Assembly: GCA_024710355.1 (NCBI GenBank)
Contig: JANJUX010000041.1
Location: forward strand, 1-64,000
Direction: 5' to 3'
Length of the DNA stretch: 64,000 nt
From: Candidatus Rifleibacteriota bacterium
GTDB taxonomy: Bacteria > Muiribacteriota > Ozemobacteria > Ozemobacterales > Ozemobacteraceae
Part shown: one piece after another, positions 24,101-32,515 of the stretch
Position numbering within the stretch: position 1 is the stretch's first letter
Layout: each line of letters starts with the position of its first letter
The notes under the pieces: model-generated
Databases searched by the model: none
The model's input: only the letters and a program-made list of their open reading frames with translations
What the model was told of the DNA's origin: nothing
Program-made: the position numbers and the translations under genes

Positions 24101-25938
24101 AGATCAAATCTGACATATTCAACCCGGGCCGTCCGAAAGGCAGCGATCCTGAATTCTCGAACGGAACCGACCTCAAGAACGAACCAGATGATAAAGACTG
24201 GGGATTCATCCAGTGGGCACTCTACCTGCGCCCCAATGGTCCTTACCAGCTTGCCACGCCGACAACCGCACTTGGTGCCGACGTGCGGCACGACCGCGGT
24301 ATTCTCGTAGCCCAGGGCAGCTGTACCGACCCGGGCGTCAGCAAAACCCTGCTCAGTGACCGCAAATATTCGGTCAATATCGTGGTTCCGGCCGACTCGA
24401 TCAAAAAGATCAACACTCCGAAAGACCCCGAAACCTACAGCCTTAACCTCGAAATAATCTACCCGAGAGTATCGTGGATAGCCAACGATCTCGGTGACAA
24501 CAAGAACGAAAAGCGCTTCAGCAGTATGATTCCGTTGTTCGGGGACGAAGATTCACTGAGCACCAATCATGCCGCCGGCACCAACCCGATTCACGTTCTC
24601 GGCCGCATGAAGCTGGCCAATGGCGGCGAACCGGCCGGCAACTTCATTCTCAATCAGAGCTGGAAATTTGAAGGCAACCAGTTCTTCAACGCCGGTGGCG
24701 ACAGCATCGAGGTGCTGGCCCGCGACGTAACACTTCCGACTCTGGTTCAGGCACCCGGCGACAATCCGACCCCGGTTATTCAGACCACCGGCGACGATGT
24801 AACCGAAGTCAATGTGGGTTTTGCCGCCTACGACAATAACCCGCATGCCGAATTCACAGATTTCTTCGCTGCCTATCAGACCCTGAAGAATGAGACGAAT
24901 GTTCTCGACAACTCAGAAGACAACAAAATCTTCAAACCCGAAGCCAAAATTACCGGTTCAGCCGTTAAAACCATATCGGGTGCCGATGATCCTGGCTTCT
25001 ACGCAGACAACAACTGGACGAACGGTGCTTCGTTCACGACAACCATCAAAGAATACGGCCCAAATGGCCCGTTCCAGAAGGATCAGCCCTTCGAAAACTG
25101 GATCGGCACGCTCAACTACACAGTCATGGGTTCGGTTTACGATGGTATCGGTTCTGATGCCCGCGATATCACCCACCAGTTCTATCACGCCAAAGCCTGC
25201 CAGGATCTGGGCATGTCTGTTGCCGATGAAGAGAAGATACTCGTAGATAACAATCTCATCAAAGCGGTTGAACGCGTCGACAACGACCCACCGAGCCTCG
25301 AAATCGAACTGGTCTCGCAGGTCGACAACCGCCGCTGGGTATTCAAGCTCGACGAAAACATTCATGACTCAGGCCCGGTTCCGAATGATGTGAGCCAGCT
25401 CGGCAAGTGTACTCTCTCGGCCAAATGCTTCAACCTGCAGGGCGGTGCTGAAGTCAGCTCGTTCAACAACGAAGAAATCGAAGGCTGCGCCGGCTACCCG
25501 AGCCAGATTGGTCAGAACAGCATCCTGGTAACCGACGTATTCGCCGATGCGGTACCGAAGTTCCGCAGAGCCAGCCGCCTGCTGGTCAACGTGCACATCT
25601 TCGACAACACCGGTTTCAGATCGCTTGCCGAAGCCACCCTGACGATAAGTGATAAGGACGGCGCCAGCACTCGCAGCCTGATGCCTTCGAACAGCCCGGC
25701 TGTGCCTCTGATCCCGTCACTCAATGTCGCAGGAGTCAAGATCAATGACCTCGACAAAAAGCCCAGAGCCAGCTATGCCGTCGACATGCCGATGAAAATC
25801 AATGGTGAAAAACAGGTAACCATTGAACTCAAGGCCAAAGACCAGGACAACAATGAAAGATCTCTGGTGATCCCGGTCACCGTAGTCGAAAGCTCCTTCG
25901 AAACCCGTGTTCTCGAAACCAAGGAGAACAAAAACTGA
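21142..25938 (+). CDS. giant exported protein (1598 residues), unknown function
   Basis: Starts at ATG 21142 with GGAGG 7 bases upstream; a longer frame from 21019 lies in the previous gene. Signal peptide HSIKLAASAALLLFAGLTGT. Residues about 30-600 contain Gly-Trp-Asp rich beta segments (GVAYVLLSKDLDNHGVFRMN, SGLAVNQQKQIFLLSS, GIDGDGYLYVLRTEKLPSDA) that could form a propeller-like or adhesive domain. The C-terminal half is a series of Ig/PKD-like modules: TSIKWSVDWVEGNSIDDYKV, EVLARDVTLPTLVQAPGD, RVDNDPPSLEIELVSQVD. The end (ELKAKDQDNNERSLVIPVTV) matches the tails of the 9019 and 10049 products. It is the last gene after three pseudopilins and an OmpH-like protein, so it may be their secreted client or part of an appendage. 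Confidence 0.75.
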   Translation: MNFKHSIKLAASAALLLFAGLTGTAYAEAPVMNGVAYVLLSKDLDNHGVFRMNDYSTGKPFAVEGMKLFNLNTMTGKVSGLAVNQQKQIFLLSSKTAGSWEDAPVGWLPVGMSFEADSPIFLKVVKPTQDGISQYIRPGTPHMSSTTEGSYWKRNYDIGGKKYQYAVKFGGPNEVKFLNGKDGVIGTPIWDGTFSATTGIAHESDPNKVIVPSHFAGVSYYAFGTTYHPDFAGEALDGTIGKNGKLKPLKLWNEGAAGHQSNPNTHFSCIVKRIYKHRKKTLDLYAALDNNPCGNPVEQSAGMLSSLDVDVREAYGKYCGDNCIPGGSIGQNSILTKLSTVTVVTSTKGSRYGFNPQGTRKGPFTADSSINAALRVVLASDLTKTTPYDISTDAEGTNFSSVITNRDYLKGIGVTPATLKVIGVSSDFGNSGGMDFIYGSDADKFVVQDSWWGRGGVAYEYYENTGLIQKLDYVSNDNPVAEPLGVLNGIVDDIGIDGDGYLYVLRTEKLPSDADMAAAIVEVSAPDKSSYYDSTSGWKKIKTTTNADGETIEEIVDVTGTPQPGDFKIVKLKQEILKTVKRYPQGTGALGAEEDRGKVKAGYDYWVRHAVLQAGGSMQWRTPTFSVSDDVNTPKASKFPGELAVVNLAKIPANYEGTSVHRIIVTQGNNPDNAYSSVADNPSISEHDSLVFKVEGYKPYINGKFQDFKPMGDIVDPTSNAKLYANVKLNTIPNVNGEYKHDENGDGAFSGFPSNMFEAAGRTTSIKWSVDWVEGNSIDDYKVINSLVTAKDGEGELGTFTYKFPHPGNYVVRGSMTYNYFTFPTSNNSRPHQLTANTTTVTLEPFMVKVVAKSLNLNQSPSFVTNISMKPATRKNMPGVAPATKGAGSKIDFIEDNSFSGIEISFDAQFVRDANYTGSVEQNLETYDGIGVWDYRYYAKLYKEIPNLFPALPYKVPANISEIDNEAAAAHVYNYNPAGSLSDIKSKIKSDIFNPGRPKGSDPEFSNGTDLKNEPDDKDWGFIQWALYLRPNGPYQLATPTTALGADVRHDRGILVAQGSCTDPGVSKTLLSDRKYSVNIVVPADSIKKINTPKDPETYSLNLEIIYPRVSWIANDLGDNKNEKRFSSMIPLFGDEDSLSTNHAAGTNPIHVLGRMKLANGGEPAGNFILNQSWKFEGNQFFNAGGDSIEVLARDVTLPTLVQAPGDNPTPVIQTTGDDVTEVNVGFAAYDNNPHAEFTDFFAAYQTLKNETNVLDNSEDNKIFKPEAKITGSAVKTISGADDPGFYADNNWTNGASFTTTIKEYGPNGPFQKDQPFENWIGTLNYTVMGSVYDGIGSDARDITHQFYHAKACQDLGMSVADEEKILVDNNLIKAVERVDNDPPSLEIELVSQVDNRRWVFKLDENIHDSGPVPNDVSQLGKCTLSAKCFNLQGGAEVSSFNNEEIEGCAGYPSQIGQNSILVTDVFADAVPKFRRASRLLVNVHIFDNTGFRSLAEATLTISDKDGASTRSLMPSNSPAVPLIPSLNVAGVKINDLDKKPRASYAVDMPMKINGEKQVTIELKAKDQDNNERSLVIPVTVVESSFETRVLETKENKN

Positions 25939-26005
25939 CCGCGGATGAACGTGGGAAGAAAAAGAAGAAGATGAGCCACAGATGAACACGGATAAATTCG
26001 GATGA
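25939..26005. repeat. degenerate ACAGATGAACACGGAT-type intergenic repeat
   Basis: The sequence after the giant gene repeats the words CGCGGATGAACGTGG, CACAGATGAACACGG and ATTCGGATGA in loose register. A related stretch is at 49241-49305 (CGCAGATGAACACCGG, AGATAGACACAGATAAA). It looks like a dispersed intergenic repeat family rather than coding sequence. Confidence 0.5.
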
Positions 26006-26056
26006 CCTGAAAAGGCCGCGAAAATCTGGTTTATTCAATTAAACAGAGATAAAAAC

Positions 26057-26800
26057 ATGCTTAACAGAAACAGCAGTGCTCGAATCAAGGGCACTGCTGT
26101 TTTTCTTTTGCTGCTGTTTCAGTTAGTTGCGGGCAGAGCGGCAGCCTGCGACATGAGTGCCTTCGTTCAGGGCGATTTTGCGGCGAGATGCCAGCTGCTG
26201 CTCGACTTATGCGAAAAAGCCACGATTGCACAGCGGGTTTCGCACCCCGACAGTCAGAAACACAATGGCAATCTGAGCCGCGAATGGGTAAGATTTTTTC
26301 TTGCCCACGGCAGTGCTGCAACCAGGCCGCCAAGCCTCAACCTTGTCGCTTCTGCAACCTGGGAAACCGGAGTGAAAAATCTCGGTTTTTCGATCGCCGA
26401 ACTGACAAGAGGTGAAATTTCGGCCGAGGCTTACGAAATCATGCGGCTGAAGATCGACCTGATCAAAAACCCTGCCAAAATCGAAGAAGCCCGGCAGGTT
26501 TTCAGCCAGGTCGACACTATTCAGAAGTCTGACAATAAAGACAGCCGGGTTAAATGGCTTGAACAGAAGTTTCTCGGGCCCGGATCTGCGATTGCCGAAA
26601 AATTGAACAGAAGCCCACTGCTTCTCAGTCGCCTCGAAAGCTCTGCCGCCACTTTTCTTGAAACGGCAGGCAGAGTCGACTCAATTAATGGCAGTGATTC
26701 TGCCGAGCTTACCGCAGCTTTTTCAGAAGGATTGCAGAACTCAGTCAGCGAAGAACTGCAGTTCTGGCGGCAGCTTTTCTTCTGTGCCGACGTCGAATAA
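26057..26800 (+). CDS. exported helical protein, paralogue of 43599-44351
   Basis: 247 residues with signal peptide TAVFLLLLFQLVAGRAAA ending at ACD. The mature protein begins CDMSAFVQGDFAARCQLLLD and is almost all helical. Compared by eye with the 43599-44351 product it shares the ACD-x-x-x-F start, a W-x-x-F segment (REWVRFFLAHG against SRWVDFSSAF), and TWETGVKNLGFSIAEL against AWGSKFSDLGRTIGEI. Unknown family, probably periplasmic. It stands alone downstream of the repeat at 25939 and converges on ftsY. Confidence 0.65.
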   Translation: MLNRNSSARIKGTAVFLLLLFQLVAGRAAACDMSAFVQGDFAARCQLLLDLCEKATIAQRVSHPDSQKHNGNLSREWVRFFLAHGSAATRPPSLNLVASATWETGVKNLGFSIAELTRGEISAEAYEIMRLKIDLIKNPAKIEEARQVFSQVDTIQKSDNKDSRVKWLEQKFLGPGSAIAEKLNRSPLLLSRLESSAATFLETAGRVDSINGSDSAELTAAFSEGLQNSVSEELQFWRQLFFCADVE

Positions 26801-26836
26801 TTGATCTTGTATCTTCAATATTACCAGAAAGCCAGT

Positions 26837-28270
26837 TTACTGAACGACGTTGTAGTCGCTCTGCTTGGTTTTTTCTGAGTCGTCGGCAAACAGGGCTTCG
26901 AGAAACTGCTCAGGATTGAAAGGCATCAGGTCGTCCATCTTTTCGCCAACGCCGATGAATTTAACCGGGGCGCTGATCTGCTCTTCAACGGCGAACAGCA
27001 CGCCGCCCTTGGCGGTTCCGTCAAGTTTGGTAACAACCAGACCAGTTATCGGCAAAGCTTCTTTAAACAGTTTGGCCTGCTGAACGGCGTTCTGGCCGGT
27101 GGTTGCATCGAGAACCAGCAGAATTTCGTGCGGCCCGCCATCGCTTTCTTTTTCGGCAATTTTCTGCACCTTTTTCAGTTCGGCCATCAGATTGGCCTTA
27201 ACGTGCATGCGGCCGGCAGTGTCGATGATCAGAAGGTCGGCTTCGCGCTTTTTGGCGGCATGAATCGCGTCGAATGCCAGAGCGCCCGGGTCACCGCCCT
27301 CGCTGCCTCTGATAACTTCGACTCCGACGCGCTCGCCCCAGATGCAAAGCTGGTCGATAGCTGCAGCTCTGAAAGTGTCGCCGGCGGCCAGAACAACTTT
27401 TTTGCCGTCTTTAACGAAACGCCGGGCGAGTTTGGCGATCGTTGTAGTCTTGCCGACTCCGTTCACACCGATGATGAGAAACACGGTCAGGCCGCCAGGG
27501 TTGAAAACCGGTTCAGAAGAGAACCGCGTCAACATGCCGCGCAGCTGATCGCGTAAAATCGCGTAGATTTTTTCAGGATCGGTGATATCTTCTTCGTCGA
27601 CCTTTTTGTGCAGATACTGCAGAAGTTCCTGGGTGGTTTTTACGCCCACATCTGCTTCAAAAAGGGCTTCTTCGAGCTCATCGAGAAGGTTGTCGTCAAT
27701 TTTTGTGCTGCCGAGAACGAGTTTTTTGAGTTTGCCGACAAAGCCGGTTCTCGTCTTGGTAAGACCCTTTGTCAGTCGCTGAAACCATGATAACTGCTCT
27801 TCTTCTTCGACCGGCGCAACAGGCTTCTCGACAGGTTTTTCTGCCGGTTTTTCCACGGGCTTTTCGATCGCCTTTTCCGCGACGGAAACACCCGGAACTG
27901 CAGATTCGCCAGCCTTAACCAGTTTTTCAGCCGCCACAGCAGTTTTTTCGATCACCTGACCGGGCTGTGTGGTCTGATCTGGCAGCGCTGCCGGCCTGAG
28001 TTCTTCGTCGGTTTCCTCTTCATCGACCGATCGGGTTTCTTCAAATTCTTCAAACGGCACCAGCCAGGCGAACAGAAGCATGGTAACCCCGGCCAGACCG
28101 GTAACACCGGCGACAACCGCCTGCGAAGGGCCGGCCTGGTAATAGATCAGTAAGCCCTCTATAAGAAGGCTGAGGCCGATCAGCAGAACAATTACCCGCG
28201 ATTCATCCCATTGGCGGGTCTGATTTGCGGACGCCTTTTCTTCGCTGCCGTTTTTCTGTTCTTCGGTCAT
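26837..28270 (-). CDS. ftsY: signal recognition particle receptor FtsY, membrane-anchored form
   Basis: 477 residues. The C-terminal NG domain (about 175-465) has the SRP GTPase motifs: [18 protein letters not shown] (G1), [12 protein letters not shown] (G2), [11 protein letters not shown] (G3), [12 protein letters not shown] (G4) and [12 protein letters not shown] (G5). It docks SRP-bound ribosomes at the membrane. The N-terminal A-domain is unusual: two hydrophobic helices (about 27-45 and 50-70) precede an acidic segment and a Glu-Lys-Pro-Val repeat region (about 130-150). E. coli FtsY has no such helices; some other bacteria have one. It overlaps the smc stop by 4 bases, so the genes are coupled. 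Confidence 0.95.
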   Translation of the reverse strand: MTEEQKNGSEEKASANQTRQWDESRVIVLLIGLSLLIEGLLIYYQAGPSQAVVAGVTGLAGVTMLLFAWLVPFEEFEETRSVDEEETDEELRPAALPDQTTQPGQVIEKTAVAAEKLVKAGESAVPGVSVAEKAIEKPVEKPAEKPVEKPVAPVEEEEQLSWFQRLTKGLTKTRTGFVGKLKKLVLGSTKIDDNLLDELEEALFEADVGVKTTQELLQYLHKKVDEEDITDPEKIYAILRDQLRGMLTRFSSEPVFNPGGLTVFLIIGVNGVGKTTTIAKLARRFVKDGKKVVLAAGDTFRAAAIDQLCIWGERVGVEVIRGSEGGDPGALAFDAIHAAKKREADLLIIDTAGRMHVKANLMAELKKVQKIAEKESDGGPHEILLVLDATTGQNAVQQAKLFKEALPITGLVVTKLDGTAKGGVLFAVEEQISAPVKFIGVGEKMDDLMPFNPEQFLEALFADDSEKTKQSDYNVVQ

Positions 28271-31200
28271 TGCAGTTTCTCCTCGGTGGCACCGGCAGCC
28301 GCAACCGCATAATTGCGCTCGCGCATACCTGCCTTGCTCACGGTAAATTCCTTAATTTTGTCATCATCTTCAAGTCTTATCGAAATCGGGCGCGAAATGC
28401 CGGATTTCTGCAGAGTGACGCCATAGATAACGTCGACCGCCTGCATTGTTTCTTTGTTGTGGGTAATGACCAGAAACTGGGTCTTGTCGGCAAAGCTGCG
28501 CAGCATGCGGGTAAAGCGGCGCACATTGGCTTCGTCGAGTGCGGCTTCGACTTCATCGAGCAGACAGAACGCCGGCGGCTTGACCTGCAGAATCGAAAAC
28601 AACAGCGCCAGCGAAATCAGCGCCTTTTCGCCGCCAGAGAACAATTCAAGAGTCGAAAGTTTTTTACCGGGAAGCCGGCAGACGATGTCGACGTCGCTTT
28701 CGAGCGGCGTTGCCGGGTCAGTCAGCTTAAGCATGCCGCTGCCGCCCGGAAAGAGAATCTCGAAGATATCGTTAAATGCGACACTTATCTGCCCGAAGGT
28801 TTCGAGAAACCTTTCAGAAGATATCTTCTCGATTTCAGCAATAACCTGTTCGAGCGAGTCGGCGGCTTCGGTCATATCGGCGATCTGAGAATTCAAAAAG
28901 TCGTAGCGCTCTTTGGTCTTTTCGTAATCTTCGATGGCAAGCGGGTTAACCGAGCCAAGAACTTCCTGTTCGAATTTGCGCTGATTAATGCGGCCTGCCA
29001 GTTCATCGCGACTTTCGTATTTGTTTGCCAGGGCAATGGTTTCGAGATCGAGATTGAATTCGCCACTGAGAATGCCTTCTTTGGTGCTGATATGAGTCTT
29101 GATCTCGGCCATCTTGATATCGAGTTCAGAAAGCTTTTTGCGGGTCGAATCTTCGATGCGCACGCGGCTCTGATAGGCATGATCGAGCTGATCAAGCTCT
29201 TTCGACATGCGGCGATAATCGGCCTGAATGGTTTCCATGGCCGATTCAAGGGTTTCTTTGCGCTTTTCAAGCTCGTCGATACCAGCCTGAATTTCGGCCA
29301 CTCTGCCCTCACCATCGGTGCTGAGAATCTTCAGGCGATCAACTTCGGCGGCAGCGCGGTCTTTGCGTTCGGCGGCATCGCGGCGACGGCGGGTCGCAGC
29401 ATCGATTTCCTTTTTAATCGCTTTTTTGCGTTCAACGATCTGTGCCATTTCGAGCTTGCGCTCGCCATACATCGAAGTCAGGCTGGTGAGGCGGGTCTGA
29501 ATGGCGCCTTCGCGACCGCTGAGGGCATTGAGACGACCGGCCAGCTCTTCGTGCTGTTTTTCAATGGCGGTGAGTTCTTCGCCGGCCTGAACAAGCTCAG
29601 TTTTAAGGGCTTCGAGACGCGAAGTCATTTCGGCGCGGTCGCGAGAAATATTCGAATATTCCTCGCTGCGGGTCTTCAGTTCCTGGGCGTTCTTGTTACG
29701 GCTGCTTTCGAAGAAACCGAGAGACTGTTCGCGGCGGCGAACTGCGTCATCGCGCTCGCGCGTCGAATTCTGCAGCACCTGGCGTTCTTTAATGAGGTTA
29801 TTCAGCAGACTGCGCAGCTTGCTCTCTTTGCTTTCAAAGGCTTTCAGCTTTTCTTCGAGCTCTTCCTGTTCGCGTTTGCGCGAAAGAATACCGCCGGCCT
29901 TGCGGGTTTCGCCGCCGCCGGTCATGGCGCCCGACGATCTGACGATTTCGCCGTCGAGGGTGACAATGCGGTTAAAATTGCGGTTTTTGCGGGTATACTC
30001 GACAGCATTGTCGAGGGTGTCAAAAATCAGAATGCGGCCAAGCAGGTTGCTCATGACCGTATAGAATTTTGCGTCAAACTGGATCAGTTCGAGGGCAACG
30101 CCGAGACAGCCGCGGGCTTCGGCCCGGCCAAGTGCCGGGGGCGCGGTCATGATATCGAGAGGCAGGAAAGTGGCGCGACCAGCCTTGTTCTGCTTCAACG
30201 AGTCGATTGCCGCCTTGGCGGTTTCTGAATCCTGGGTGATTATATCCTGAATGCTGCCGCCAAGAGCCGTTTCGATGGCGACTTCATAGCCGGCCGGCAC
30301 CTTGATCAGTTCGCCGACGATGCCATGAATACCGGGCAGGCGACCGGTTTCCTTGAGAGCGAGGGCTGCCTGAACACCTCGGAAGATGCCGCTTTCACTG
30401 CTGTGGCGGAGTTCTTCGAGCAGGTTGCTGCGGGCGCGAAACATTTTAACCTGGTCAGAAACGCCGGTGAGCTCTTCTTCGGTTTTCTTGTAGTCTTTTT
30501 CGATTTTATTGAGACGCGCCATTTCTTCTGAGAGCAGGGTGCGGTTCTTTTCGATCTCTGCGCGCATCGTGGCTATTTCGGCCTCAATACGGTTGTTCTC
30601 GCTGGTAAGCTTGTCAACATGGGTCTGGGCTGAGGCAACATCGCCTTCGCCCTTTTCGAGCTGGCGTTCTAGAATCTGAATCTGCTGATTGATAGTGGTA
30701 ATGCGGTTGCGGCGCTCAGCCAGCTTGACCGCGACGTTGTAAGCAGAGTCTTTGTCGTGAGCCTGTTCTTTGAGGTGCTTGTCGAGCTCGCTGCGCACCT
30801 TCTCGATATTGCCGTCGATATCGGCCATTACCGCCGATAGCTCGATTTCGCGGGCCTCTTCTTCTTTGAGGCGATTTTCGGCGTCGGTTATTTCCTGGCC
30901 ACCGTCGAGCAGAAGGCTTTCTATGCCGTCGATTTCTTCGAGAATGGCCTGACTGCGGGCCTGCTGGCTCTTGATATCTTCACGCAGGGCGGCCATCTGG
31001 CGGCGGCGGTCGTCAATCTGAACGACAACGCCTTTAACTTCGTCCTGGCGGGTCTGCAGCACACTTTCGAATTCGGCGAAGCGCACGCGGGCATCAGCTT
31101 TTCTGGCATCGACTTCGGCAAGAAATTTTTCGATTTCTTCGATTTTGGCGAGCAGCCCAAGGCGCATCGAGTTGATATTCTCGAATTCGCCGTTCAACTG

Positions 31201-31905
31201 GTTGAGGTCGTAAAGAATCAGGTCGATTTCGAGCTGACGGATTTCGGCCGCGAGAGCCTGAAATTTGCGGGTTTTTTCAGCCTGTTCGGCAAGCGGGCCA
31301 AGCTGGCCTTCGATTTCGGAAGTGATGTCTCTGAGGCGGGTAATATTGGTGCGGGTATGGCCAAGTTTGGTCAGGGTGTTCTGCTTGCGGTGCTTGAACT
31401 TGGTGATACCGGCGGCTTCTTCTATCAGGGCGCGACGTGACTGGGTGCGCTGAAAAATAATGTCATCGATGTCTCCCTGGCCGATTACCGAGTAACCGTC
31501 TTTGCCAATACCCGTATCCATGAGCATTTCTTTGATACTCGACATCAGGGTGCGGGTGTTGTTGACAAAATAGTTGCTCTCACCGGAGCGGAACAGCTGC
31601 CGACCGATGCTGACTTCTGAATAGTCCATCGGCATGGCGCGGTCTTCGTTGTCGAGAATGAGCTTGACCTGGGCAAAAGCAGAGGCTTTAAACTCAGAAG
31701 AACCTGCGAAGATGACTTCCGACATTTTGGTGCCGCGCAGAGCTTTGGCGCTCTGTTCGCCGAGAACCCAGCGGATCGCGTCGCACACATTGCTTTTTCC
31801 CGAGCCATTGGGGCCGATAATTGCAGTGATACCGGGAGTGAAATCAAACACCGTCTTGCGGCCAAAAGACTTGAAGCCCATCAGCTCAAGTGACTTAAGA
31901 TACAT
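28267..31905 (-). CDS. smc: chromosome segregation ATPase SMC
   Basis: 1212 residues, full length for bacterial SMC. The N-terminus has FGRKTVFDFTPGITAIIGPN and the Walker A PNGSGKSN with AIRWVLGEQSAKALRGTKM. Two long coiled coils (about 170-505 and 665-1020) flank a hinge domain (about 515-650, GIHGIVGELIKVPAGYE). The C-terminal head carries the ABC signature LFSGGEKALISLALL and Walker B AFCLLDEVEAALDEAN. It organises and condenses the chromosome with ScpA/ScpB, which are not in this window. Next to ftsY as in many bacteria. Confidence 0.97.
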   Translation of the reverse strand: MYLKSLELMGFKSFGRKTVFDFTPGITAIIGPNGSGKSNVCDAIRWVLGEQSAKALRGTKMSEVIFAGSSEFKASAFAQVKLILDNEDRAMPMDYSEVSIGRQLFRSGESNYFVNNTRTLMSSIKEMLMDTGIGKDGYSVIGQGDIDDIIFQRTQSRRALIEEAAGITKFKHRKQNTLTKLGHTRTNITRLRDITSEIEGQLGPLAEQAEKTRKFQALAAEIRQLEIDLILYDLNQLNGEFENINSMRLGLLAKIEEIEKFLAEVDARKADARVRFAEFESVLQTRQDEVKGVVVQIDDRRRQMAALREDIKSQQARSQAILEEIDGIESLLLDGGQEITDAENRLKEEEAREIELSAVMADIDGNIEKVRSELDKHLKEQAHDKDSAYNVAVKLAERRNRITTINQQIQILERQLEKGEGDVASAQTHVDKLTSENNRIEAEIATMRAEIEKNRTLLSEEMARLNKIEKDYKKTEEELTGVSDQVKMFRARSNLLEELRHSSESGIFRGVQAALALKETGRLPGIHGIVGELIKVPAGYEVAIETALGGSIQDIITQDSETAKAAIDSLKQNKAGRATFLPLDIMTAPPALGRAEARGCLGVALELIQFDAKFYTVMSNLLGRILIFDTLDNAVEYTRKNRNFNRIVTLDGEIVRSSGAMTGGGETRKAGGILSRKREQEELEEKLKAFESKESKLRSLLNNLIKERQVLQNSTRERDDAVRRREQSLGFFESSRNKNAQELKTRSEEYSNISRDRAEMTSRLEALKTELVQAGEELTAIEKQHEELAGRLNALSGREGAIQTRLTSLTSMYGERKLEMAQIVERKKAIKKEIDAATRRRRDAAERKDRAAAEVDRLKILSTDGEGRVAEIQAGIDELEKRKETLESAMETIQADYRRMSKELDQLDHAYQSRVRIEDSTRKKLSELDIKMAEIKTHISTKEGILSGEFNLDLETIALANKYESRDELAGRINQRKFEQEVLGSVNPLAIEDYEKTKERYDFLNSQIADMTEAADSLEQVIAEIEKISSERFLETFGQISVAFNDIFEILFPGGSGMLKLTDPATPLESDVDIVCRLPGKKLSTLELFSGGEKALISLALLFSILQVKPPAFCLLDEVEAALDEANVRRFTRMLRSFADKTQFLVITHNKETMQAVDVIYGVTLQKSGISRPISIRLEDDDKIKEFTVSKAGMRERNYAVAAAGATEEKLQ

Positions 31906-32140
31906 TGAAGTTTGCCTGACCTTATGAGATTAAATGTATTTCTGGTTGAATAAATCAACCTTATATATGCCATAATTTGCAGCAAAATAACAGCTTTCTG
32001 GTGCATTTTTTAGAGCTGGCAGTCACTTATTGTTGCCGGCGCGCATCTGTGGTAGTCTGAAAACTCGGGCAAAACGGCTGGGTATTTTCTACAAAGCTGC
32101 CGATAGAATCAGCGAACCCTATTTTACGAAGGAACTGTAA

Positions 32141-32287
32141 ATGGAAAATAACGAAAACGAAGAAAACAACAACGAAAATAATCAGCAGCCACCGCAGGAC
32201 CCGGCGGGAGAAATCAAGCAGAAGCTGCTGTTTTTCGTGGTGGCGATCGTTCTTCTGGTCGGCATAAAGTTCGGAATGGGCCTGTAA
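32141..32287 (+). CDS. 48-residue single-pass membrane peptide
   Basis: ATG 32141 to TAA 32287, with AAGGA 7 bases upstream. Residues 1-23 are very rich in Asn, Glu, Gln and Pro (MENNENEENNNENNQQPPQD); residues 27-44 form one membrane helix (KLLFFVVAIVLLVGIKFG). Codon use and ribosome site look genuine, and a terminator follows at 32370-32396, so it is probably an independently transcribed small protein. A candidate promoter upstream is TTGTTG, 17 bases, TAGTCT beginning near 32029. Function unknown. Confidence 0.65.
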   Translation: MENNENEENNNENNQQPPQDPAGEIKQKLLFFVVAIVLLVGIKFGMGL

Positions 32288-32369
32288 CGCGAAGTTTACA
32301 CGCCCAGGAACTAGGCTGCCACGCCGGTCTGAACCGGTGTTCTGACCTGTATAACCTGCAGAAACAACG

Positions 32370-32396
32370 AAGCTGTCGGCCCGTCCGGCAGCTTTT
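32370..32396 (+). terminator. intrinsic terminator after the 48-residue gene
   Basis: A 10-bp stem (32370-32379 with 32385-32394, one G-U) and a 5-base loop, ending in TTTT. It lies 83 bases past the small gene's stop and before the molybdenum hydroxylase gene. Confidence 0.65.
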
Positions 32397-32515
32397 GTGC
32401 ATTCTGGCGACACACATCGCGCCACCATCAACCCGAGGCGTCAACTTCTATTGTGGAAACTGGCACCGGCATGTGATAGACTGCAGAAAAAGCCGATGAA
32501 CCTCAGGAGGTTGCC

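Noticed and set aside
28225..30228. Long open frame (667 codons) on the plus strand
   Set aside because: It lies entirely antisense to the well-supported smc gene, is rich in Phe/Ala/Arg as expected for the complement of coiled-coil codons, and has no ribosome site or domain.
32288..32515. Structured leader, considered as a molybdenum cofactor or other riboswitch before the Mo-hydroxylase gene
   Set aside because: Hairpins are present but I could not match any known riboswitch core, and the T-tailed hairpin is better explained as the terminator of the preceding small gene.
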